From Caproiciproducens faecalis (GTDB lineage: Bacteria; Bacillota; Clostridia; Oscillospirales; Acutalibacteraceae): DNA of 64,000 nt. Within the stretch, counting starts at the first letter, position 1; every line of letters starts with the position of its first letter. The stretch is from assembly GCF_019448085.1 (NCBI RefSeq), contig NZ_JAGFNZ010000001.1, positions 1 through 64,000 on the forward strand, read 5' to 3'. Below are positions 17,089-24,710 of the stretch, one piece after another. The notes beneath the pieces were generated by a model, which was not told where the DNA came from, did not search any database, and worked only from the letters and a program-made list of their open reading frames with translations. Made by a program: the position numbers and the translations under genes.

Positions 17089-17216
17089 CATTTATTGTAG
17101 TTTCGGGTGAATTGCTAACAGGCTAAAAAAGCTTGAGCTTTTAGATGAGTTTTTCGAAAATATGCCCCCGCCAAGGCCTTACCAGCTAAAGCGGCATCTT
17201 TTTTGACCGTTCAAGC

Positions 17217-17279
17217 CATGTTGAGACGGTAGTATTGATGTCAAGAGTAAAAGAGCGAGAGTGTGAAAAAACCTTATAA
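17217..17279 (+). pseudogene. Displaced 3'-end fragment of an rlmD-type gene
   Basis: Read in frame, 17217-17279 gives HVETVVLMSRVKEREC and ends at TAA. This matches the last residues typical of RlmD/RumA and the intact rlmD end at about 16249-16275 (HVETVVLM). The DNA shares GTTGAGAC and flanking bases but differs at third positions, so it is not a recent copy. There is no upstream coding region. It is best read as the gene end left behind when an element inserted into rlmD and supplied a new tail. Confidence 0.7.
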
Positions 17280-17382
17280 ATCAATACTTTTGACACACAT
17301 GGTTGTGAATCCCATTGATTGAAAACAAGATTTTTTCACTTCGCGGGAATAAGTCCATAATGGCCGTGTTTGATAGTTAAGT

Positions 17383-17500
17383 GGTCAGGTTAGATGTCAG
17401 CGCTTTGTGACTGTACAGGTTAGATGTCAGCCTTCGCGAGTGGACGATTTAGATGTTTTTTCAGAATATTTTAAGGTTGTGTGGTTAGGTTGGATGTTAG
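17383..17500 (+). repeat. Four spaced direct repeats (GGTTAGATGTCAG type)
   Basis: Two copies of CAGGTTAGATGTCAG start at 17386 and 17416; weaker copies (GATTTAGATGTT and TAGGTTGGATGTTAG) lie near 17446 and 17486, giving spacings of roughly 30, 30 and 40 bases. They stop 28 bases before the RES gene. They may be operator sites for that gene or a leftover insertion-sequence end, since IS21-type ends carry multiple short repeats. No transposase gene is present. Confidence 0.6.
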
Positions 17501-17527
17501 ATAAATTCATTTAATGAAGGAGGTTTT

Positions 17528-18388
17528 ATGTCACAAATTTTTGATTTTAGCAACCGAGAATCTGTTGAATCAACCATGAAAAAAACATGGAATGATTTTA
17601 GGACTGCTTTTGCACGGGGTGATTTAAAATACGATGAAGTTGAAAAAGCAAAAAAAGTAACTTTTCTAAAGGTGTTTGACGATCTCTTTTGTAATCATGG
17701 CGGAATAAACTATTTGACAAAATCATTAGGTGATATTAGTAAATATTCTCTTGGACGTGGTGCAAAACTAAAAAAAGATGAGCGTATTGATTATGAAAGG
17801 TTTATACCGAAAAATGAGTATATTACAGTTGATAACCGATTTAGCCCGGCAGGTATAGAATGGTTATACTTAGCATTAGGAAGTCAAGACTCTATTCAAG
17901 ATGTTGCAAAACGCGAAATAGGAATTTTATCTGGAGATCGTTTTGGTTTTTGCTACTTCAATATAAGTAATTCGTTTTATGAGAAAAAGGTTGTTGACTT
18001 AACAGTGGCAAACGAGATTGAATTTGATGACATTAATCGCAGTTTAGAAAATTTTGCTAGTAATTGTATGCAAGAAGAAATTAAACAAACCCTTATGACT
18101 AGAAAAATTACTACGACAACGGAAAAAGATGAGTTAATAAAAAAACTTATGAAATGGTGTGTATTTACATACAGCAAATTGTTATCTGAGCAAATCTTTT
18201 TGCCAGTTGAAACTAATGAAAAAAAGTTAGAATATACACCTTTTCAAGCTATGGCGAAATATTTTATTACATTAGGTTATACTGGTATAATATATAGTAG
18301 TACCGTTTACCCAGACGGCAAAAACATAGTCCTATTTGACAAAAATATGGCATATCCTGTAGACACAATCATTGATATCATAGTATAA
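17528..18388 (+). CDS. RES-domain protein (probable NAD+ phosphorylase-type toxin)
   Basis: The 286-residue protein carries a RES-like signature: an Arg in SLGRGAK (R77), NRFSPAGIEWLYLALGS (R104) followed by the conserved Glu of AKREI (E130), and near the end LGYTGIIYSSTVYPDGKNIV with the conserved Ser (S257/S258). Studied RES toxins such as MbcT break NAD+ by phosphorolysis and stop growth. The N-terminal 70 residues form an extra helical domain, as in longer RES proteins linked to defence rather than the short Xre-paired toxins. No Xre/DUF2384 antitoxin is adjacent. AAGGAGG precedes ATG. Low GC suggests transfer. Enzyme activity is inferred, not shown. Confidence 0.7.
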   Translation: MSQIFDFSNRESVESTMKKTWNDFRTAFARGDLKYDEVEKAKKVTFLKVFDDLFCNHGGINYLTKSLGDISKYSLGRGAKLKKDERIDYERFIPKNEYITVDNRFSPAGIEWLYLALGSQDSIQDVAKREIGILSGDRFGFCYFNISNSFYEKKVVDLTVANEIEFDDINRSLENFASNCMQEEIKQTLMTRKITTTTEKDELIKKLMKWCVFTYSKLLSEQIFLPVETNEKKLEYTPFQAMAKYFITLGYTGIIYSSTVYPDGKNIVLFDKNMAYPVDTIIDIIV

Positions 18389-18391
18389 AAG

Positions 18392-18425
18392 AATCCTGTT
18401 AACCGTTATGGTGGCAGGATTTATT
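18392..18425 (+). terminator. Probable terminator after the RES gene
   Basis: AATCCTG and CAGGATT pair just after the RES stop codon; the T-tract is short (TTATT). Confidence 0.5.
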
Positions 18426-18553
18426 CATTAACCTACCGTTGGTTCGGACTCGTCGTATAAATTGCTCGCCTGTAATTTATTTATACATTACGGGTCGGTG
18501 TTTAAAAACAAGACACAATATATAGTATAAATCGGGTTGCTGTGCACTAAATA

Positions 18554-18582
18554 TTGACATTTCGCTAAATGAACTATATAAT
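18554..18582 (+). promoter_or_regulatory. Perfect-consensus promoter in the accessory strip
   Basis: TTGACA (18554-18559), a 17-base spacer and TATAAT (18577-18582) match consensus at every position. Transcription would start near 18589 and run into the hairpin-rich stretch before the gene at 18820. Confidence 0.88.
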
Positions 18583-18588
18583 ATAATT

Positions 18589-18704
18589 ACTGACAAAAGC
18601 AAATGAAAAAGCCTCATTGAGCTTTGGCTCTCAATAAGGCTTTTGGGAAACAATTTAAAGTGCTATTGTTTCAATCAACGTATAACCATTATAGCACTTT
18701 TTAG
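18589..18704 (+). ncRNA. Hairpin-rich leader or small RNA
   Basis: Three structures are visible. A 15-base stem with one mismatch pairs 18607-18621 with 18630-18644. GAAACAAT (18647-18654) can pair with ATTGTTTC (18665-18672). AAAGTGCTAT (18657-18666) can pair with ATAGCACTTT (18691-18700), giving a stem that ends in TTTTT like a terminator. The second and third use overlapping bases and largely exclude each other, the pattern of an attenuator. It could also be a free small RNA ending near 18702. No reading frame is supported. Confidence 0.6.
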
Positions 18705-18819
18705 GCAGCACGTCAATGTTTCTTGCTAAATTATTGCCAAAAAGGATGTGTAGTATTTCTTGGCACAGCTCTTTTGCTTTGTGTATATATAGATATTTAC
18801 AAAGTAATGGAGGAGTTAA

Positions 18820-19758
18820 ATGTTAATAAAACAAAAAAGAATTAATTCTTTAAGGCACTTTTCGTTACTAGAAAAAGAATCAACGTTTAGGCTAATAGTT
18901 AATAATGTGGAGCGTTTCCCAGAAAAACTTATAGAGTTTGGGTTTAAATCTGATTCAAAAGCTGGTACAAAAATACTTCCCGCTGTTGTTAACAGATATG
19001 CACTAAAAAACGCTGAGCAGTACACTACAATCAATAGATCGCTCCCTAAGGAGGACTATTACCAAACAGTGTATTGGACTAGAACAGAATGGGCGGGACG
19101 AGGGGAAACCCGTGAAGTAACAGAGTTTACTGACATTAAGCGCCAGAGATACCATCGCGATTTTCACTTGCCTTTTTCCGTGGAATTTACTCTTAGTGAA
19201 GATAATGGGAATAAATTTATTTGCTCTGATGAAATAATTCTAACTGATGATAATTCAGATAAAATTATTAATACTGTTAATTTGTTGTTATTGTTCTTTG
19301 GAGAATGTGAAATTACATCTAATCAAATTGCATCCAATAGTAAAGTCATTTATGTATCATGGGATATTTTACCCGCAGGAAAATATCCTTGGAGTAAGGT
19401 TAAATCTGACATCGAAACGATAATAGAAAATAGAAATACTACACAACAGCATATGATGCTCAGAAATTGCGAAGCAATAAATAATCTTGGTCCAGATTTC
19501 GTAGCATATGGTCGTGCTGGGTTTAAAGGGTATGCAGTCTTTGGATTTACTAAAAAAAACTTATACATTTTAGAAAGTGTTATTCCTAATAATGCAACTT
19601 ATATTTTTGAAAATGATTGGGAAGAGCTATCGAAACTATCTAAGGCTGAAATACTTAATTTTAAGTTGCATAAAGCTCGAATTGTTCATAATGCAAATTG
19701 GGAAAAAGAATTTGAAAAAATTGTGGAGGAATTAAAATGGGAAAAAATCAGCATGTAA
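18820..19758 (+). CDS. Unknown 312-residue protein, accessory strip
   Basis: I do not recognise this protein. It is soluble, without signal peptide or membrane segments, rich in Lys, Asn and Ile, with an acidic-basic C-terminal helix (ELSKLSKAEILNFKLHKARI). The middle has a conserved-looking beta-rich part (RYHRDFHLPFSVEFTLSEDNG). TGGAGGAG lies eight bases before ATG. Its last 22 bases overlap the start of the DUF2188 gene, so the two are translationally coupled. A possible promoter (TTGGCA-18-TATATA, 18760-18789) stands close upstream in addition to the strong one at 18554. A role as a two-gene defence or toxin unit is inference from position only. Confidence 0.65.
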   Translation: MLIKQKRINSLRHFSLLEKESTFRLIVNNVERFPEKLIEFGFKSDSKAGTKILPAVVNRYALKNAEQYTTINRSLPKEDYYQTVYWTRTEWAGRGETREVTEFTDIKRQRYHRDFHLPFSVEFTLSEDNGNKFICSDEIILTDDNSDKIINTVNLLLLFFGECEITSNQIASNSKVIYVSWDILPAGKYPWSKVKSDIETIIENRNTTQQHMMLRNCEAINNLGPDFVAYGRAGFKGYAVFGFTKKNLYILESVIPNNATYIFENDWEELSKLSKAEILNFKLHKARIVHNANWEKEFEKIVEELKWEKISM

Positions 19759-19961
19759 CACCTCATCCGGGCGGTGGATGGCAAGTTAAAGGTGCCGGTA
19801 ACGAGAAGGCAACGGTAAGAACCTCCCGGCAATCTGATGCTATTACCGTTGCAAGAAATATCGCTATAAACCAGCAATCAGAAGTTGTTATTCATCGGCC
19901 TAATGGACAAATAAGAGAAAAAAATTCTTATGGGAATGACCCGTTTCCGCCTAAAGGCTAA
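19737..19961 (+). CDS. DUF2188-domain small protein
   Basis: The 74-residue protein fits DUF2188 along its whole length: HVTPHPGGGWQVKGAGNEKA, then SDAITVARNIAINQQSEVVI, then the strongly conserved ending IREKNSYGNDPFPPKG. The function of this family is unknown; such small proteins are spread across many bacteria, often in mobile regions. Its start lies inside the 3' end of the 312-residue gene, giving translational coupling and suggesting that the two work together. A terminator follows. Confidence 0.8.
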   Translation: MGKNQHVTPHPGGGWQVKGAGNEKATVRTSRQSDAITVARNIAINQQSEVVIHRPNGQIREKNSYGNDPFPPKG

Positions 19962-19965
19962 GGAG

Positions 19966-19999
19966 TAGCAGGTGTCTTCAAAGGCACCTGCTATTTTAT
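19966..19999. terminator. Terminator between the accessory operon and the recombinase operon
   Basis: TAGCAGGTG and CACCTGCTA pair around TCTTCAAAGG, followed by ATTTTAT. It lies between convergent genes and may serve both. Confidence 0.75.
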
Positions 20000-20002
20000 C
20001 AG

Positions 20003-21577
20003 TTAGTCGCATCCACCTACATCCACCGTCAATCCGGACTTGAACTCCACAGTAAACATATCCTCGTAGACTGTGACCTTCTCAATCAGACGCCGGACAA
20101 GCTGCTCGTTGTATTTGGCGAGGGCTGTGGATTGCTTCTTTAGGAATGTGCTCATATCGGCCATACGCTTCTTTAGCTCATCGCGGTTGGCGTTATCGAG
20201 GAGTAGCTTTTGCTTCTGGTCGCGCAAACGGTGTATTTCGTCGCCAACCTTTTCATAATCCGCATTTGAAGTGGCCAGCTTCAGAAGCTCCGTCTGCAGT
20301 TCTTCGAGCCGCTTGTCGATATCCGTCAGTTCCTTGTCACTTTCGCGGCTTATGACGGCAGCGATGTTGTCCCGCAGAGTAGTGAGGAAGCTGTCCTTGT
20401 CGCAGAGCGCATGATTGATAGCGGTGACGATTACCTGTTCAATTTGACTTTCCGGCACTGTCCTAGCATCACAGAAAAGACCGGTGTTTTCCAGTCGGCT
20501 GGCACAGCGCCAGACGATAGACTTTTTGCCTCGGTTGTTCCAATGTACCCTGCGAAAAACCTCGCCGCATTTGCCGCAGATGATTATCTGTGAAAAGACG
20601 TGGTTGCTGCTGAAGGTTCTTTTCTTCCCGCTCGGGCTGGTGTGGACAATTCGGCGGCGGATAAGCTCCTCCTGCACCTGCATGAATACTTCACGCGGGA
20701 TGATGGCCTCATGGCTGTTTTCTACATAGTACTGTGGAACGATGCCGTTGTTCTTGACCCGCTTCTTTGTAAGAAAATCGACTGTGTATGTTTTCTGCAA
20801 AAGAGCATCACCAGTGTACTTTTCATTCCGCAGAATATTGTTAATGTTGCTGGTGTGCCAGCGCTCATTGCCTGCTCCGTTCAGGATACCGTCAGCCTCT
20901 AAGCCACGGGCAATCTTTAACATGCTCGCGCCTTCAAGGTATTCCCTGTAGATGCGCTTTACGATTTCGGCTTCTTCCGGCACAACCACCAACCGCTTAT
21001 TCTCATCCTTGGTATAACCGAGGAACCGTGCGCAGTTAACTTGAATTTCGCCCTGCTGGTAACGATACTGCAAGCCCAGCTTCACGTTCTGACTTAAGGA
21101 CTGGCTTTCCTGCTGAGCGAGGGAGGCCATGATGGTGAGCATAACCTCGCCTTTAGAATCCATGGTGTTTATGTTTTCCTTCTCAAAATAGACCGGAATG
21201 TTCTTGTCCTTTAGTTGGCGGATATACTTCAAACAATCCAGTGTGTTTCGAGCAAAGCGGCTGATGGACTTTGTGATGATCATATCGATATTGCCGGCCA
21301 TACACTCGTCAATCATGCGGTTGAATTCTTCGCGCTTCTTAGTATTGGTACCGGAAATGCCGTCATCCGCAAAGATTCCCGCCAGCACCCAGTCAGGGTG
21401 TCCTTGTATGTAAGCGGTGTAATGTTCTATCTGTGTTTCATAGCTTGTAGCCTGCTCTTCACTGTCCGTTGAAACACGACAGTAAGCAGCCACTCGGAGC
21501 TTCGGCTTTTCTTCATCTTTACTCTTGAGCGCGTGCTTCCTTGCTGGAATCACAGTGACACTCTTACTTACTGTCAT
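20003..21577 (-). CDS. Large serine recombinase (third of tandem set)
   Basis: The 524-residue protein has an N-terminal resolvase domain (about 28-175) with the catalytic Ser36 in YCRVSTDS, the Arg set in SRFARN, a recombinase domain (185-300), a zinc ribbon ([10 protein letters not shown] ... WRCASR ... CDAR, about 335-375) and a coiled coil (400-480). Such enzymes integrate and excise phages and conjugative elements. Its ATG overlaps the end of the small recombinase gene by 14 bases. It is intact and should be active. It is more distantly related to the first recombinase than a simple duplicate would be. Confidence 0.93.
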   Translation of the reverse strand: MTVSKSVTVIPARKHALKSKDEEKPKLRVAAYCRVSTDSEEQATSYETQIEHYTAYIQGHPDWVLAGIFADDGISGTNTKKREEFNRMIDECMAGNIDMIITKSISRFARNTLDCLKYIRQLKDKNIPVYFEKENINTMDSKGEVMLTIMASLAQQESQSLSQNVKLGLQYRYQQGEIQVNCARFLGYTKDENKRLVVVPEEAEIVKRIYREYLEGASMLKIARGLEADGILNGAGNERWHTSNINNILRNEKYTGDALLQKTYTVDFLTKKRVKNNGIVPQYYVENSHEAIIPREVFMQVQEELIRRRIVHTSPSGKKRTFSSNHVFSQIIICGKCGEVFRRVHWNNRGKKSIVWRCASRLENTGLFCDARTVPESQIEQVIVTAINHALCDKDSFLTTLRDNIAAVISRESDKELTDIDKRLEELQTELLKLATSNADYEKVGDEIHRLRDQKQKLLLDNANRDELKKRMADMSTFLKKQSTALAKYNEQLVRRLIEKVTVYEDMFTVEFKSGLTVDVGGCD

Positions 21578-21995
21578 TCTTGTTCACCTCCATTTCGATT
21601 AAACTATAGGCGTATTCCGCCTGACCGAAGGGGTCGTCGAGTTCCTCTGTTCCTTCTTTCATGCGGAAGGTGGTAGGATAGACGACCTCCTTTACTTGTT
21701 TGGACTTTTTGGTACGGCCGAGTCTTTCCGCCCGCATAATTCGTTCCGCCTCGGCAGTGTTGAAAGTGTCTTTGTCAATTATAGCCGGATAAAACTCATC
21801 ACCTAAATATCGTTTGTTGCGGAGAATCCTGCCAATGCCAGAATGGAAGCCTTTAATACCAGCTTTCTTGGCGGCTGTTGCCAATGAATCGCCGCTCAGG
21901 TAAGATTGGAACAATGTTTTTATCTGCTCTGCAGCTTCTTCATCAATTACGGCTTTTCCGTTCTCAATGCGGTATCCGAATGGTGTGTGTCCCAT
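21564..21995 (-). CDS. Short recombinase-domain protein without catalytic domain
   Basis: The 143-residue protein starts [20 protein letters not shown] and matches only the recombinase (DNA-binding) domain of large serine recombinases: [18 protein letters not shown], then [18 protein letters not shown]. The resolvase domain with catalytic Ser and the zinc ribbon are absent. An in-frame ATG at 22031 has no ribosome site; ATG 21995 overlaps the upstream recombinase stop. Translation is coupled to both neighbours and the frame is clean, so it looks like a maintained gene rather than debris. It may assist the two full enzymes or set recombination direction. Confidence 0.8.
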   Translation of the reverse strand: MGHTPFGYRIENGKAVIDEEAAEQIKTLFQSYLSGDSLATAAKKAGIKGFHSGIGRILRNKRYLGDEFYPAIIDKDTFNTAEAERIMRAERLGRTKKSKQVKEVVYPTTFRMKEGTEELDDPFGQAEYAYSLIEMEVNKNDSK

Positions 21996-23557
21996 TATTT
22001 CACTATCCTTTCTTTCAGCGTAATGCCACATTTTAGTTCAAATCCAATTTCCGTCCTCGAATATACATGAATCCGATCTACAAAGCGGGTAAAAATTTCA
22101 CCGTCAAAGCTCGTCAACATTGATGTCCTGGATGTAAACTGCAGCAGAGCGCTGACCTCGCTTAGGTTCTGAAAGTCGTTATTTAGAAATCGTGTTATGG
22201 ATTCCTTCTGACGGCGTAGCCGTTCTGCCTCCTGCAGCAGTTCATTATTGCTCTTATTATAAATGGCTGGCTCAAGATAGCCTTTGGTCATCAGCCCAAC
22301 CAGTACATTTCGCTGTTCCGCGTTTTCTTCTAGCTTCTTGTCAAGGGCGCGGATATTTTCCAGAGTTTCATCGGAATTTATTCCGCGCAAGCTAATGAGT
22401 AAAGGCTTCAGGACAGTTTCATGTCCGAAAATGAGCTTGTTCATCATGGTGACAAAGGCATATTCAATATCGGACTCCGGAACGTATTTCATTGAACATT
22501 TTTTGATGTCTGCTATATGAGTGGAGCAGCACCATGCGTATGGATGCTTGCCACTCGTATGAGTCCTTCTTTTGAAGGTTCCGCCGCACTGACCGCAGAT
22601 TATTTTGCCTGAAAATGGATAACGGTTTTGATATTTCTTACTTTGCTTCTCCAGCCGTTTTTCTTTACCGCGTTGTTCGATAATATCCTGTGCGGCTTCA
22701 AATTCCTCATGACTGATAATCGCCTCGTGATGATTCCGAATTAGGTATTGATCTTTTTCTCCATGGTTGTTATGGCGGTTGAAGTGCTCGTCAGTATAAG
22801 TCTTTTGGAAAACGACATCGCCAGTATATTTTTCGTTACCGACCATCCCGCGTATCGTTGTTGAAGTCCAGTGACCACCTTTTTTGGTTGGTATCTTTCG
22901 CCTGTTTAGGTCGTCAGCAATTTTGTTGGTACCTTTACCGGCTAAAATCTCAGAAAAGATAAGACGGACAATTTTAGCTTGAGATTTATTGACAACCATT
23001 TCTCCGTCCACATTATCGTAGCCGTAAGGTGGATAGGAAATTTTATAGGTGCCATTCTGAAACCTGCGCTTTATCGACCATTTGTTGTTTTCGGCAATGG
23101 AGAACGATTCATTTTCAGCCAGTCCACTCAGGATTGACAGCATGAGTTCGCTTTCCATTGACCCCGTGTTGATATTTTCTTTCTCAAAGTAAATGAAAAC
23201 GCCAAGGTCGAGCAGTTTTCTGACCAGTTCCAAGCAGTCTGTCGTGTTCCGGGCAAAGCGGCTGATAGACTTCGTTACAATGAGGTCTACTTTTCTATTT
23301 TCACAGTCGGCAATCATTCGTAGTAACTCAGGCCGCTTTTCCTTTTTGGTGCCGGTGATGCCCTCGTCATAATAAAGTCCGGCGAACTCCCATTCAGGAT
23401 TTGCATTGATATAGGACTCGTAGTGCTTTATTTGAGTATCCAGACTTTCGAGCTGCTCATCGCTGTCGGTTGACACACGGCAGTAGGCCGCAACACGTAG
23501 CTTGGCCTGCTCAGTTAAATCAGTTGTGTTTTGAGCTATTTTCGTTACCTTTTTCAA
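21995..23557 (-). CDS. Large serine recombinase (first of tandem set)
   Basis: The 520-residue protein has the resolvase domain (20-170) with catalytic Ser29 in YCRVSTDS and SRFARN, the recombinase domain (about 178-300), a zinc ribbon (CGQCGGTFKRR ... WCCSTH ... CSMK, about 335-375) and a C-terminal coiled coil. GGAGG lies before ATG. It opens the three-gene recombinase operon, downstream of the SHOCT-like small gene. It probably catalyses integration or excision of the prophage, alone or with the other two. Confidence 0.93.
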   Translation of the reverse strand: MKKVTKIAQNTTDLTEQAKLRVAAYCRVSTDSDEQLESLDTQIKHYESYINANPEWEFAGLYYDEGITGTKKEKRPELLRMIADCENRKVDLIVTKSISRFARNTTDCLELVRKLLDLGVFIYFEKENINTGSMESELMLSILSGLAENESFSIAENNKWSIKRRFQNGTYKISYPPYGYDNVDGEMVVNKSQAKIVRLIFSEILAGKGTNKIADDLNRRKIPTKKGGHWTSTTIRGMVGNEKYTGDVVFQKTYTDEHFNRHNNHGEKDQYLIRNHHEAIISHEEFEAAQDIIEQRGKEKRLEKQSKKYQNRYPFSGKIICGQCGGTFKRRTHTSGKHPYAWCCSTHIADIKKCSMKYVPESDIEYAFVTMMNKLIFGHETVLKPLLISLRGINSDETLENIRALDKKLEENAEQRNVLVGLMTKGYLEPAIYNKSNNELLQEAERLRRQKESITRFLNNDFQNLSEVSALLQFTSRTSMLTSFDGEIFTRFVDRIHVYSRTEIGFELKCGITLKERIVK

Positions 23558-23617
23558 ATTCTCACCTCCTTGGTCAGTGTGTCATATTACCTCTGAAACG
23601 AAGTTATATCAACGATT

Positions 23618-23830
23618 TCAAGGCATAATCTCAGCAAATAATGGTGAGAAAGTTTTGCGGTTCAATTCGGTTATCTTGTTGAATTCCGACAAGGTAATTA
23701 AACCTTTCTCAAGCATAGAAGTGAGTATTTGCTGTGCTCTCACATAATCAACCTCACGCTGCAATTGCTCCTGTGGAACAGGTTTCTTCTCATAATTGAT
23801 TTCTGGTATTGCACAAGTAACATTAGTCAT
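23618..23830 (-). CDS. Small SHOCT-like protein upstream of the recombinases
   Basis: The 70-residue protein has a C-terminal short helical motif of SHOCT type: YVRAQQILTSMLEKGLITLS and EFNKITELNRKTFSPLFAEI. Similar small proteins often precede recombinase sets on clostridial elements; their function is unknown. ATG 23830 is chosen for TGGAGGAG eight bases upstream. The 41-bp repeated element at 23864-23904 sits in its leader and contains a stretch complementary to that ribosome site. Confidence 0.7.
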   Translation of the reverse strand: MTNVTCAIPEINYEKKPVPQEQLQREVDYVRAQQILTSMLEKGLITLSEFNKITELNRKTFSPLFAEIMP

Positions 23831-23863
23831 GTATTTCTCCTCCAGTCTGTGAATCTCTGTCTT

Positions 23864-23904
23864 CACTACCCACTGGAGGTGAGAGAGCCTTTTTGACGAA
23901 AAAT
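23864..23904 (-). repeat. 41-bp conserved intergenic element, copy A
   Basis: On the minus strand it reads TTCGTCAAAA, eight variable bases (AGGCTCTC), then TCACCTCCAGTGGGTAGTG. The same blocks with the same 8-base gap occur at 53144 and 57672. It lies between the amidase stop and the SHOCT-like gene. CCTCCAG can pair with CTGGAGG, the ribosome site of the next gene. Confidence 0.85.
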
Positions 23905-23962
23905 AAGCAAAAAAATAACGCCGATTAAAGGACAGAACCCTCAATCGGCATCATCATGTGTG

Positions 23963-24688
23963 TTATTCGCTGTATTTGATGAAGGCATCGGTGAAGCCAG
24001 CCGCCTTGACCTTGCTGAGCATAGCATCGGCATTCGCCTTGACAGAAAACGCGCCAAGCTGGATACGGTAGTATTTCTTCGGTGCAGTCGATGTGACGGG
24101 AGCGGGTGCTTCCGTTGTTACCAGCCCAGCTTTTACATCAGCACGAAAAATAACCATGTTCTTGCCGTGCTTCGGGAACCAGTGCATCACATCGCCGTGG
24201 TTGCTGGCAATCCCCAGCTTGTAACCCTCACTATGGCAGATGATGTCCTTTTCCGTCAGTCCGTACTGTTTGCAGAGATATACACAAAGCTCGACTGCCT
24301 CTGTGTATACTTTATTGAAATAAGCCACATCAGTCAGGCTGTCCTCACAGATCTCAAATGAGATATGCGTGTCGTTGCCGGAGCCCTTGGAACCGCTGCC
24401 GCAGTGCCAGCCGCGCATATTCCACGGCAGGGTCTGATATGTGGCAATGGAACCATCCGCCAGCTTGCCGATAAAGGCATGGACACAGACCTGCCGACCG
24501 TCCGGTGTGTTCTGGTTCCAATGGTTGCCGTACTGGTTTTTGCCCAGCAGTCCGTCATCCGGTCCGACGTAACGTTTCAGATTCGGGTTATTGGCTCCGG
24601 TGGAGTGGACCATAATTCCTTTTGGGTTAATTGATCTACCTGTTTTGTAGCAGGCGTTATTCGTCAGAATGAGTTTATGCAGGTTCAT
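23963..24688 (-). CDS. N-acetylmuramoyl-L-alanine amidase (endolysin) with SPOR domain
   Basis: The 241-residue endolysin cuts the amide bond between muramic acid and the stem peptide to release phage progeny. Residues 15-165 form an amidase-2/PGRP domain with zinc-site and catalytic features (MVHSTG, ISFEICED, CHSEGYKLGIASNHGDVMHW). Residues 195-241 form a SPOR-type peptidoglycan-binding domain (YYRIQLGAFSVKANADAMLS). ATG 24688 is preferred over 24727 because GAGGTG lies close upstream. It follows the baseplate gene and is in the lysis block with the holin. Confidence 0.9.
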   Translation of the reverse strand: MNLHKLILTNNACYKTGRSINPKGIMVHSTGANNPNLKRYVGPDDGLLGKNQYGNHWNQNTPDGRQVCVHAFIGKLADGSIATYQTLPWNMRGWHCGSGSKGSGNDTHISFEICEDSLTDVAYFNKVYTEAVELCVYLCKQYGLTEKDIICHSEGYKLGIASNHGDVMHWFPKHGKNMVIFRADVKAGLVTTEAPAPVTSTAPKKYYRIQLGAFSVKANADAMLSKVKAAGFTDAFIKYSE

Positions 24689-24710
24689 GAAAAGCACCTC
24701 ACAGTTCAAA

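Noticed and set aside
17100-17200. Short hairpins (AAAAAGCTTGAGCTTTT and the CCAAGGCC region) as small RNA or second terminator
   Set aside because: Stems are short or imperfect, with no promoter and no clean T-tract; kept only as part of the gene-free scar region.
18589-18704. Type III toxin-antitoxin RNA (ToxI-like)
   Set aside because: ToxI needs tandem near-identical repeats and an adjacent ToxN-fold endoribonuclease; neither is visible.
16297-20002. Retron or CRISPR-related locus in the accessory strip
   Set aside because: No reverse transcriptase, cas gene or regular repeat-spacer array was found; the four repeats at 17383 are too few and degenerate.
21564-21995. Short recombinase as a decayed pseudogene
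   Set aside because: It has a clean frame, its own start and overlaps with both neighbours, so it looks maintained.
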